Of a DNA stretch of 6,619 nucleotides, positions 1-5,009 are shown one piece after another. This DNA comes from Anaerolineaceae bacterium (GTDB taxonomy: Bacteria; Chloroflexota; Anaerolineae; Anaerolineales; Anaerolineaceae). Each line of letters begins with the position of its first letter. Within the stretch, counting starts at the first letter, position 1. Below the pieces are notes generated by a model. The model was given only the letters and a program-made list of their open reading frames with translations, had not been told where the DNA came from and made no database searches. The stretch covers positions 1 through 6,619 of the forward strand of contig JAGOIM010000085.1 in NCBI GenBank assembly GCA_017995665.1. Reading direction: 5' to 3'. The position numbers and the translations under genes were made by a program.

Positions 1-373
1 CTGCCACACCAAATCGAGGCAAGCTTTCAGGTTCGGAGGCGAAATAAATTACCAAATAAATAATTGCCGCCACAACAAAAGACACGCTCATTGATTTAAG
101 CGTTGCTTTCATGTTGCCACCCTTGCGGACATCGTAGGAATCTACCAGCAAGACCGCCCAAAAAAAAGGAAGCAAGTAAAACCAACCGGGGATCCGATTA
201 ATCAAGAACTCTGTGGATAAACCCAGCCAGGAATCACCAAGCGACCAAATCCACATAGACACAAAAAGAGCAATGGTAGCACTGATGATATCGCCTAAAA
301 CCAGAATCACCGTTTGCTCGTTTTGCTCTAATCTGAAGCTGTTCCTCGGTTTGTGGATTGGGTTTTCTTCCAT
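1..373 (-). CDS. Probable polyprenyl-phosphate sugar-1-phosphate transferase, N-terminal part (runs off left edge)
   Basis: Reading the minus strand from ATG at 373 gives 124 uninterrupted residues up to the window edge. A charged N-terminus (residues 1-20) is followed by hydrophobic segments at about 22-45, 63-79 and 95-113. A D-S-Y-D-V-R stretch (78-83) follows the second segment and S-L-P-R (117-120) follows the third. This is the arrangement of the membrane N-terminus of WbaP/ExoY-type initiating glycosylphosphotransferases, which load the first sugar phosphate onto undecaprenyl phosphate at the inner face of the membrane. The start is well supported: AAGGAAG lies about 7 bases upstream, and the ATG is only 3 bases after the stop of the upstream glycosyltransferase, so translation is probably coupled. 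The catalytic C-terminal domain lies outside the window, so the identification rests on topology and motifs only. Another polytopic surface-polysaccharide protein remains possible. Confidence 0.6.
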   Translation of the reverse strand, partial: MEENPIHKPRNSFRLEQNEQTVILVLGDIISATIALFVSMWIWSLGDSWLGLSTEFLINRIPGWFYLLPFFWAVLLVDSYDVRKGGNMKATLKSMSVSFVVAAIIYLVIYFASEPESLPRFGVA

Positions 374-376
374 AAT

Positions 377-1375
377 TCACTTCCTTTTCGGAGAGGAAAA
401 TAAGCCGTAAATAAGGGCGCTTCCCCAAGATAAATGCATTGTAAGTGTTGCAAGGACAATCCCAAAACTCAGCTCAAAATCGCCCTGCTTTAAAGAAATT
501 TTCAGTGCAACCAGCCATTGAATGATTAAATATAAACCAAAAACAACGCCCAGAACTACCCAAGCGGGCCGCCAAAAGAAGCCAAGAATGATTAAGAACA
601 GCAAGCCTAAAACAAAAAGAGGAGGAATAGCTTGTCTGTATCGCAGGGTCTCGGGGTAGCGTTTGAGCATTTGGGCTTTCCAATAGCCATAGTTCCAGTA
701 TTGTTGGGCTAATTTTGCCAGGTTTGGTCGGGCAAAATAGGTGCATTCGATAGCAGGGTCAAGCCAAATCCGCCCACCGGATTGCCGGATACGCGTGTTG
801 AGTTCATAATCTTCGTTTGCCAGCAGGCTTTCATCATAGGCACCGATCTTATCGAAAAGTTCGCGTCTGTAAGCTCCATAGGGAACGGTATCGACGTAAG
901 CCGCTTTGTCTGTAAAGCGATAATGTGCGTCGCCGACGGCAAAGGGATTCATCGCTGCTGCTGCAATTGAACGGGCAATCCAGGAGTTGCTTTGCGGGCG
1001 GATATTCCAGACTCCGCCAACGTTTTCAGCCTTGTCGGCTTCAAGCGCTTCAACGCAAAGTCGAACATAATCAGGCGAGGGAAGCGAATGTGCATCCATG
1101 CGGACGATAATCTCACTGCTTGAAGCATTGATAGCCAGGTTGAGAGCAGCCGGGATGATCTGTTTTGGGTTGTCGATTAAACTGATTTTGAGTTTGGTGT
1201 GATCGTCAGCGAACCTTTGAATTGCCTGCCGGGTAGCATCAGTCGAAAGACCATCCGCAATAACCACTTCCATTAATTCCAATGGATAGGATTGTGTATG
1301 GATGGCTTCCAGAACGAGATGAATCGTTTTTTCTTCATTCCGACAGGGAATGATTACAGAAACAGTCGGTGGCAT
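377..1375 (-). CDS. Membrane-anchored family 2 glycosyltransferase (ExoA-like)
   Basis: 332 aa. The protein starts with the GT2 (GT-A fold) signature V-S-V-I-I-P-C-R-N-E-E (5-15). D41 and D46 follow in the nucleotide-binding strand (A-D-G-L-S-T-D). The metal-binding DxD-type motif is R-M-D-A-H (92-96), and the acceptor-side catalytic E-D pair is at 188-189 (N-E-D-Y-E-L). An aromatic, basic stretch Q-Q-Y-W-N-Y-G-Y-W-K (224-233) precedes three hydrophobic C-terminal segments (about 251-268, 270-290, 302-325). The layout matches succinoglycan ExoA-like enzymes, which add a sugar from a nucleotide donor to a lipid-linked glycan on the cytoplasmic face. The specific sugar cannot be read from the sequence. 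It lies 28 bases after ridA and 3 bases before the probable initiating sugar transferase, consistent with an exopolysaccharide operon. No strong Shine-Dalgarno precedes the ATG. The start is kept because the GT2 motif begins at once. Confidence 0.9.
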   Translation of the reverse strand: MPPTVSVIIPCRNEEKTIHLVLEAIHTQSYPLELMEVVIADGLSTDATRQAIQRFADDHTKLKISLIDNPKQIIPAALNLAINASSSEIIVRMDAHSLPSPDYVRLCVEALEADKAENVGGVWNIRPQSNSWIARSIAAAAMNPFAVGDAHYRFTDKAAYVDTVPYGAYRRELFDKIGAYDESLLANEDYELNTRIRQSGGRIWLDPAIECTYFARPNLAKLAQQYWNYGYWKAQMLKRYPETLRYRQAIPPLFVLGLLFLIILGFFWRPAWVVLGVVFGLYLIIQWLVALKISLKQGDFELSFGIVLATLTMHLSWGSALIYGLFSSPKRK

Positions 1376-1403
1376 TGATTTTCAGCTATCGCTACTTAAT
1401 AAG

Positions 1404-1805
1404 CTATTTGCTGGGTTTAACCGCAATTGCCTCGATTTCGACAATGCCGGCTTTAGGCAAAGCTGAAACCTGAATGGCGGAGCGAGCGGGAAAATCGCTC
1501 GTGAAAAACTCAGCATAAACCGCATTCATTTCGGCAAATTGACCCATATCCATCAAAAAGACAGTGGTTTTGACGACATTTTCCATACTTAAGTTAGCGC
1601 TTTCGAGAATGGCGCGCATGTTTTCGAGGGCTTTACGGGTTTGGGCTTGAATACCGCCTTCAACCATCATGCCGCTATCTTTATCCAGCCCGAGTTGACC
1701 GGAAATAAAAACCAGACCATCGGTAGCCACCGCTACGGAATATGGTCCGATAGCAGCTGGCGCATTTTCGCAAATAATTGTTTCTTTATTGGTGTTACAA
1801 GTCAT
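1404..1805 (-). CDS. ridA: RidA family reactive enamine/imine deaminase
   Basis: 133 aa, close to the usual 125-130 of the family. RidA hydrolyses reactive enamine/imine intermediates such as 2-aminoacrylate, made by PLP enzymes, and protects other PLP enzymes. Visible family motifs are A-A-I-G-P-Y-S (17-23) with the conserved Tyr22, F-I-S-G-Q-L-G (33-39), and A-R-S-A-I-Q-V-S-A-L-P-K (107-118). R108 and E123 match the carboxylate-binding Arg and catalytic-water Glu of the archetypal RidA subgroup (R105 and E120 in E. coli), so an active deaminase is expected. It probably forms a trimer with active sites between subunits. The chosen ATG has AGAGG five bases upstream. A longer reading from GTG at 1820 would put that ribosome site inside the gene. 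It appears to be the first gene of the operon with the glycosyltransferase, an association whose purpose is not obvious. Confidence 0.93.
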   Translation of the reverse strand: MTCNTNKETIICENAPAAIGPYSVAVATDGLVFISGQLGLDKDSGMMVEGGIQAQTRKALENMRAILESANLSMENVVKTTVFLMDMGQFAEMNAVYAEFFTSDFPARSAIQVSALPKAGIVEIEAIAVKPSK

Positions 1806-1810
1806 TGAAA

Positions 1811-1815
1811 CCTCT
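1811..1815 (-). promoter_or_regulatory. Ribosome binding site deciding the ridA start
   Basis: AGAGG on the minus strand ends 5 bases before the ATG at 1805. It falls inside the alternative longer reading that starts with GTG at 1820, which argues for the shorter protein. Confidence 0.7.
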
Positions 1816-1837
1816 TTCACTCAACAGGATTTTTTGT

Positions 1838-1846
1838 ATTATATCA
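1838..1846 (-). promoter_or_regulatory. Extended -10 promoter for the ridA-glycosyltransferase operon
   Basis: The minus strand reads TGATATAAT, a perfect TATAAT preceded by the TGn extension. No good -35 hexamer lies 16-18 bases upstream, as is usual for extended -10 promoters. The predicted start near 1831 gives a leader of about 26 bases carrying the ridA ribosome site. Confidence 0.55.
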
Positions 1847-1992
1847 TCAGCTTGCGGGTATTAGGGGTGAATGCTCCTGTAAACAGCAATTCTCATTATG
1901 GAACTGCCCTCAACAATGATAAGAATATTAGTGAAATCACATTAGATCCTAGTCTAAATATAGTATTAATTATTTAGTAATTATTACAACGG

Positions 1993-2050
1993 TAGGGGCG
2001 GGTTCAATTCGTGAGCCTTGTGAACTTGCCCAATTAGGAAAACCCGCCCT
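1993..2050 (+). repeat. GTAG-headed hairpin repeat, family A, copy 1
   Basis: GTAG (1993-1996) is followed directly by the arm GGGCGGGTT (1997-2005), a 36-base loop, and the perfect complementary arm AACCCGCCC (2042-2050). Total length is 58 bases. The GTAG head at the 5' foot of a hairpin is the hallmark of REP elements. Copy 2 lies 54 bases downstream in the opposite orientation. Confidence 0.7.
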
Positions 2051-2103
2051 GTTGGAAAGAGGATAATAATATGCTTTTCAATGTATATTTGCACTTCTTG
2101 CGT

Positions 2104-2161
2104 GGGTGGATCTAAATGTGTTACGGGTTATTGAGCATTCGTGATTAGGACCCACCCCTAC
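2104..2161 (-). repeat. GTAG-headed hairpin repeat, family A, copy 2 (inverted)
   Basis: On the minus strand, GTAG (2158-2161) is followed by the arm GGGTGGGTC (2149-2157), a 36-base loop, and a complementary arm at 2104-2112 with one mismatch (A2110 against C2151). Length and loop are exactly those of copy 1. The outer 13 bases (GGTAGGGGTGGGT, minus strand, 2150-2162) match 12 of 13 bases of copy 1 at 1992-2004. The loop sequences have diverged. Confidence 0.65.
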
Positions 2162-2193
2162 CCTCGTGTATAACCCAACATGAATAAAAAGAA

Positions 2194-2223
2194 AAAGACC
2201 TCCGAAATATTTCGAAGGTCTTT
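2194..2223 (-). terminator. Rho-independent terminator of the SIMPL lipoprotein gene
   Basis: Two 14-base arms (2194-2207 and 2210-2223) pair with a single C-A mismatch around an AT core. Read on the minus strand, the stem starts 31 bases after the lipoprotein stop codon and is followed by a U-rich run (TTCTTTTTATTC). The plus strand has only TTTATT after the stem, so the minus direction is favoured. Confidence 0.8.
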
Positions 2224-2254
2224 ATTGTGGTTTGCTTTAGAAAAGCATCTTAGC

Positions 2255-3004
2255 CTAATCACCAAAAGCGAAGACTAAATCGGCACTGGCGTTGACAACA
2301 ATCTGTCCGGCTGAAATCGGCACGGATGAAGCGGCACTGTCATTGGCTGCCATTCCGCCCTGGTATCCGGCAGCGGATTGGACATAAGAGTTATTGACGA
2401 TGTTGACGTTTTGAATTTTGCCTAAAGTTGCGCCGATGGTTGTCGCAACGGATTGGGCTTTGTTTTGGGCATCTTCAATTGCCAGGTCGCGGGCACGATC
2501 CAAAGCCGCCTGGCGGTCGGCGATATCGAAATTGATGCCATAAATCTGGTTTGCACCGGCAACCAGGGCAGCGTCCAAAATTTCGCTCAGTTTGGGTAAG
2601 TCACGAACGGTAATGTAGAGCGTGTTATCCACAGAAAAAGAGGTTCCTGTGGCATTACCCATATTGTCATAATTGTTCATGGTGTAGACATTGAAGTTGG
2701 AAGTTTGAATATCTTTTTCTTCAATACCTAATTTGGCAATGGCTTTGATGATATCGTTTGCCTGGCGGTTATTGTTGGCTACAGCCGTGCTAACATCTTC
2801 CGCCTCGGTATGAACCCCGATATTGATGTAAGCCATATCCGGAACTAAGATGATTTCACCTGTGCCGGTCACGGCAATGGTGCGCATACTGCCGGCTTCA
2901 GCTGTAGCCTGGGCGTTTGCGTTGGGAACAGTTTGGCAGGCTCCTGCCAACAGACCGACCAAAATTAGTGCCGGAAGCAGATAAGTTAAAGTTTTGTTTT
3001 TCAT
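2255..3004 (-). CDS. SIMPL-domain (DUF541) lipoprotein
   Basis: 249 aa. A short basic N-terminus and hydrophobic stretch (6-20) lead to L-L-A-G-A-C with C23, a slightly off-consensus lipobox, so the protein is probably an exported lipoprotein. A polar linker (24-40) precedes a SIMPL/DUF541 domain covering about 42-248. Family traits are V-T-G-T-G-E-I (45-51) with P-D-M-A-Y-I, L-G-I-x-x-x-D-I-Q-T (92-101), N-T-L-Y-I-T-V-R-D-L (127-136), G-A-N-Q-I (150-154), an Ala-rich helix rich in A-x-x-A and K-A (165-190), and the closing I-S-A-G-Q-I-V-V-N-A (230-239). The family includes BP26/OMP28, and its biochemical role is poorly defined; cell-envelope or stress functions have been proposed. AGGAG four bases before this ATG decides the start over an in-frame GTG at 3025. 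The gene appears monocistronic, with its own terminator, and diverges from nurA. Confidence 0.88.
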   Translation of the reverse strand: MKNKTLTYLLPALILVGLLAGACQTVPNANAQATAEAGSMRTIAVTGTGEIILVPDMAYINIGVHTEAEDVSTAVANNNRQANDIIKAIAKLGIEEKDIQTSNFNVYTMNNYDNMGNATGTSFSVDNTLYITVRDLPKLSEILDAALVAGANQIYGINFDIADRQAALDRARDLAIEDAQNKAQSVATTIGATLGKIQNVNIVNNSYVQSAAGYQGGMAANDSAASSVPISAGQIVVNASADLVFAFGD

Positions 3005-3008
3005 AATA

Positions 3009-3013
3009 CTCCT
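3009..3013 (-). promoter_or_regulatory. Ribosome binding site deciding the SIMPL gene start
   Basis: AGGAG on the minus strand ends 4 bases before the ATG at 3004. It would lie inside the coding sequence if the in-frame GTG at 3025 were used. The ATG also places the signal peptide properly at the N-terminus. Confidence 0.75.
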
Positions 3014-3139
3014 AAGCTTTCTCACGTTAAGATATAGACGATTTAATGGGTTTATAAGTTCCGTTATAGGGAAATCTGCTTGATTTTATCAGATTCAAAT
3101 GATAGCGATTCGATTTTAGTCAAAAATATGCTATTCCTT

Positions 3140-3165
3140 GTACGGACAGGGCTCGCCTCTGTCCG
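3140..3165 (+). repeat. GTAC-headed hairpin, family E-type, plus orientation
   Basis: The GTAC head (3140-3143) overlaps the arm CGGACAG (3143-3149), which pairs perfectly with CTGTCCG (3159-3165) around a 9-base loop. It is related to the two minus-oriented hairpins at 3193-3246 and 3590-3612, which share the GTACGGAC start. Confidence 0.6.
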
Positions 3166-3192
3166 GCAATGCTTTGTCCAGATGAACTTTCC

Positions 3193-3246
3193 CGGACGGA
3201 GATACACCGCTCGCTTCGCATCGGGTGCTATAGACCCCGTCCGTAC
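3193..3246 (-). repeat. GTAC-headed hairpin, family E, copy 1
   Basis: The arms CGGACGG (3193-3199) and CCGTCCG (3237-3243) are perfect complements around a 37-base loop. GTAC (3243-3246) marks the minus-strand 5' foot. The tail from 3239 to 3256 is an exact 18-base match to 3605-3622 at copy 2. Both copies continue into a small CTGT/ACAG hairpin ending near 3266. Confidence 0.6.
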
Positions 3247-3274
3247 GGTGTTCTGTCAAAACAGTGCCGTTTTC

Positions 3275-3303
3275 GTAGGCCGGCTTGTGCCTTTCAAGCC
3301 GGC
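3275..3303 (+). repeat. GTAG-headed REP-like hairpin, family C, copy 1
   Basis: GTAG (3275-3278) is followed directly by GCCGGCTTG (3279-3287), a 7-base loop, and the perfect complement CAAGCCGGC (3295-3303). Similarity to copy 2 continues 13 bases past the hairpin, giving a 42-base repeat (3275-3316 against 3408-3449) with two differences. Confidence 0.8.
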
Positions 3304-3367
3304 AAAATCCTGGCAATTAAATACCACAGTTGTTAAGGAACGACATTAGTTTCGGTCGGTACATTCT

Positions 3368-3396
3368 GCCGGATTCAAAAACGGAATCCGGCCTAC
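3368..3396 (-). repeat. GTAG-headed REP-like hairpin, family D, copy 1
   Basis: GCCGGATTC (3368-3376) and GAATCCGGC (3384-3392) pair perfectly around a 7-base loop. CTAC (3393-3396) follows at once, so the minus strand reads GTAG plus hairpin. A 34-base stretch (3368-3401) is identical to 3529-3562. Confidence 0.8.
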
Positions 3397-3407
3397 GGTT
3401 GTTTTTT

Positions 3408-3436
3408 GTAGGCCTGCTTGTGCCTTTCAAGCCGGC
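3408..3436 (+). repeat. GTAG-headed REP-like hairpin, family C, copy 2
   Basis: GTAG (3408-3411), arm 3412-3420, a 7-base loop identical to copy 1, and arm CAAGCCGGC (3428-3436). T3415 replaces the G of copy 1, which breaks one base pair. Its GTAG faces that of D copy 1 across only 11 bases, a head-to-head pair. Confidence 0.75.
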
Positions 3437-3454
3437 AAAATCCTGTCAAAAAAA

Positions 3455-3474
3455 CCGGTTTCAAAAACGGAATC
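3455..3474 (-). repeat. Degenerate family D fragment
   Basis: These 20 bases match D copy 1 (3369-3388) with one difference (T3459 for A). The rest of the right arm and the CTAC foot are missing: the sequence passes into a T-run and then family C copy 3. The hairpin can no longer form fully. Confidence 0.6.
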
Positions 3475-3481
3475 ATTTTTC

Positions 3482-3510
3482 GTAGGCCGGCTTGTGTTTT
3501 TCAAGCCGGC
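3482..3510 (+). repeat. GTAG-headed REP-like hairpin, family C, copy 3
   Basis: GTAG (3482-3485), arm GCCGGCTTG (3486-3494), a 7-base loop TGTTTTT unlike the TGCCTTT of copies 1 and 2, and the perfect complement CAAGCCGGC (3502-3510). TACG follows, extending the imperfect palindrome. The arms are conserved while the loop varies, consistent with selection on the hairpin. Confidence 0.8.
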
Positions 3511-3528
3511 TACGCTTTGACATATGCT

Positions 3529-3557
3529 GCCGGATTCAAAAACGGAATCCGGCCTAC
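3529..3557 (-). repeat. GTAG-headed REP-like hairpin, family D, copy 2
   Basis: Identical to D copy 1 across 34 bases (3529-3562), with hairpin arms at 3529-3537 and 3545-3553 and CTAC at 3554-3557. It lies 18 bases from the 3' end of C copy 3, forming a tail-to-tail inverted pair. Confidence 0.8.
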
Positions 3558-3589
3558 GGTTGTCCGCCATCGGATTAGAAGAGAATTCT

Positions 3590-3612
3590 CGGACGGAGAT
3601 GTCTGTCCGTAC
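3590..3612 (-). repeat. GTAC-headed hairpin, family E, copy 2
   Basis: CGGACGGA (3590-3597) pairs with TCTGTCCG (3602-3609), with one G-T wobble and a 4-base loop; GTAC at 3609-3612 marks the minus-strand 5' foot. The loop is much shorter than the 37 bases of copy 1, while the outer arm and the 18-base tail are shared. Confidence 0.6.
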
Positions 3613-3622
3613 GGTGTTCTGT

Positions 3623-3657
3623 AAAACAGTGATTGAAAATGCCACAAAACAGTGATT
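3623..3657 (+). repeat. Tandem pair of a 12-base direct repeat
   Basis: AAAACAGTGATT occurs at 3623-3634 and 3646-3657, a 23-base step. A shorter version, AAAACAGTG, is also found at 3258-3266 beside family E copy 1. It marks the right border of the repeat mosaic. Confidence 0.5.
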
Positions 3658-3792
3658 TACTCGATGAGATATATGCGAATATGAGATTAAAACAAACGTA
3701 ATTTTAAGGCCTGAAAAAGGCTATTTTATCTGCCTGTAAGGTTGAGAATTATTCATAAGATGGATTCGATCACAAGATAGAAAATTCATAGT

Positions 3793-3798
3793 TATAAT
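3793..3798 (+). promoter_or_regulatory. Candidate -10 box of the nurA operon
   Basis: This is a perfect TATAAT. No convincing -35 hexamer lies 16-18 bases upstream. A start near 3805 would give a leader of about 35 bases containing the ribosome site at 3831-3835. The box overlaps the in-frame TTG at 3798, which argues against that codon being the translation start. Confidence 0.45.
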
Positions 3799-3830
3799 TG
3801 ACCTATGATTCGCTTCTGCTCACAAGTTTT

Positions 3831-3835
3831 GGAGA
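3831..3835 (+). promoter_or_regulatory. Ribosome binding site deciding the nurA start
   Basis: GGAGA lies 4 bases before the ATG at 3840. It would fall inside the coding region if the upstream in-frame TTG (3798) were used. Confidence 0.7.
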
Positions 3836-3839
3836 TGAC

Positions 3840-5009
3840 ATGCCCTTAAATTACGCTTCTGTTGACAATGGTGCCCAAAAATATGCCGAGCAGGCGCTGA
3901 AATGGCAAGCGCAAAACGAAGAGAATGCAAAGCAGTTACGAAATCTCTATACCGAGGCTTCGGCTGACCCGCAACGCTTGCGCGAGCTGATTGAATTTGC
4001 CGAGCAAGAACAAAACACGCTCTATGCCGCCAAACCACTCAACGAGGATCCGTTGCGAAGTTTCCCGATAAGCTCTCTTCCGGAGAAATACAGCCTGATT
4101 GCGGCCGATGGCTCACAAATTGTGCCCAGTCGTCATCGCTCTTTGCAATTTGGATTGGTCAATGTCGGTTTGTTTAAGGTCTGCTTTGGAAGCATGGAGG
4201 CACCGGAGATTAAACTGGTCTCATCTTTGCTTGATTATGAAGAAATCGTCGCCGATGACGGCACTTTGCTCGGTGAGGATGATATTTCCCTCAATCGCGA
4301 CCTGAAAGAGCGCAGCTTGATTCGTGACGAGGTCAGCCCGCAGCTCCCTCGACCGGTCCTGACGCTGACTGACGGTCCACTTGACCTCTTCTATCGCAGC
4401 AATATCAAAGGCGCAACTGCACGGAAAGCACAGAAGCAGGTTTTTGACCTCGACCAAGAGATGCAAAAAGAGGGCATTCTCAGTGCGGGTTATATTGATA
4501 AACCCGGTTCTGCCCTGATTCATAAAATGTTGGATGAATATTGCCGTGGGCTGGGGCTTTCCAAACCGGAGCTCAGTTCAAAAAAAGCGCAGGTGAGCGA
4601 CCGCATCCTTCTGAAAAATATCATCAAACCCTCGGACCGCTCTGCTCTTTTCGAAATTGTTTCAAAACAAGCCGGCATGTCGGCTGACCGCCTGAAAGTG
4701 GCTTTCTTTTACCTGAATGTCAGCACGGCTGAAGAGCATCCCTGGCTTGCACGTGTTGAAATCCCGCTTTGGATTGCCGAAAGCCCGGATCTGGTGGCTT
4801 TTATTCACAGTGCTATTTACCAGGACGCACAAGTTTTAGATTCCCATCCCTATCCATACAGTCTTCACCGCTCACACGAATTGGCAATTGTGAAGCAAAA
4901 CGAAGTTGACGAACTCGAAAACATTTTGCTTTCCAAAATCCCTCCCGAAAGCGGTTTTATTGCCACTCGTTCAAACAAAGCTCACGCAAAGGAATTGACA
5001 GGAAAATGA
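3840..5009 (+). CDS. nurA: NurA family 5'-3' nuclease
   Basis: 389 aa from the chosen ATG. NurA is an RNase H-fold nuclease that works with the hexameric HerA translocase to resect DNA ends. Visible signature: I-A-A-D-G-S-Q with D90; a candidate acidic residue E157 in R-D-L-K-E; T-L-T-D-G-P-L with D178; G-Y-I-D-K-P-G-S with K221; and, near the end, Y-P-Y-S-L-H-R-S-H-E with Y338 and H346. As I recall, the archaeal Sulfolobus NurA active site uses D58, E114, D133, K202, Y291 and H299. The order, the 8-residue Tyr-His spacing and the roughly 20-residue Glu-Asp spacing match, so the enzyme looks intact. The N-terminal 20-75 region is charged, helical and coiled-coil-like. GGAGA decides the start. 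It is the first gene of the operon, and its stop overlaps the next start by four bases (ATGA). Confidence 0.88.
   Translation: MPLNYASVDNGAQKYAEQALKWQAQNEENAKQLRNLYTEASADPQRLRELIEFAEQEQNTLYAAKPLNEDPLRSFPISSLPEKYSLIAADGSQIVPSRHRSLQFGLVNVGLFKVCFGSMEAPEIKLVSSLLDYEEIVADDGTLLGEDDISLNRDLKERSLIRDEVSPQLPRPVLTLTDGPLDLFYRSNIKGATARKAQKQVFDLDQEMQKEGILSAGYIDKPGSALIHKMLDEYCRGLGLSKPELSSKKAQVSDRILLKNIIKPSDRSALFEIVSKQAGMSADRLKVAFFYLNVSTAEEHPWLARVEIPLWIAESPDLVAFIHSAIYQDAQVLDSHPYPYSLHRSHELAIVKQNEVDELENILLSKIPPESGFIATRSNKAHAKELTGK

Larger units (their letters stand above)
1806..2254. other. Intergenic region between ridA and the SIMPL lipoprotein gene
   Basis: About 450 bases without a credible gene. From right to left it holds the terminator of the SIMPL gene (2194-2223), two related 58-base hairpin repeats in inverted orientation (1993-2050 and 2104-2161), an AT-rich tract (about 1925-1990) with a small TTAGA/TCTAA palindrome (1942-1957), and the ridA promoter. 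A 7-bp inverted pair GGGTTAT/ATAACCC (2125-2131 and 2170-2176) partly overlaps the second repeat. The short open frames here lack ribosome sites and recognisable protein features. Confidence 0.7.
3005..3839. other. Divergent intergenic region filled with palindromic repeats
   Basis: This 835-base spacer lies between the minus-strand SIMPL gene and plus-strand nurA. It holds the SIMPL leader (3005 to about 3130), a dense mosaic of hairpin repeats (3140-3657), and an AT-rich nurA upstream region (3658-3839). Open frames crossing the mosaic are made of repeat copies and have no credible start signals. I see no tRNA, no protein-coding remnant and no transposase fragment here. Confidence 0.75.

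Noticed and set aside
213..428. Two overlapping small open frames near the left edge
   Set aside because: A different minus-strand frame starting at 373 has a good ribosome site, is coupled to the preceding gene and shows clear membrane segments, so these two are shadows.
1789..1977. Short plus-strand frame over the ridA promoter region
   Set aside because: It begins inside antisense ridA sequence, has no ribosome site, and runs into AT-rich noncoding DNA.
3042..3100. Promoter of the SIMPL gene on the minus strand
   Set aside because: Several TATAA-like hexamers are present (for example TATAAC at 3063-3068) but none has a matching -35 or TGn extension, so no single site can be supported.
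3080..3349. Open frames across the repeat mosaic (also 3131-3316 minus, 3418-3624 plus, 3427-3645 minus)
   Set aside because: They consist of palindromic repeat sequence, lack ribosome sites, and their peptides merely echo the repeat units on both strands.
3275..3562. Possible CRISPR array because of repeated units with spacers between them
   Set aside because: Two different palindromes alternate in opposite orientation, spacing is irregular (133 and 74 bases between starts of one family), and spacers are not uniform. Repeats of this kind fit REP/BIME elements, not CRISPR.
3708..3730. GCCT-GAAAA-AGGC hairpin followed by T-rich sequence as a terminator
   Set aside because: The stem is only 4 bp plus a wobble, the T-run is interrupted, and no gene on the plus strand ends upstream of it.
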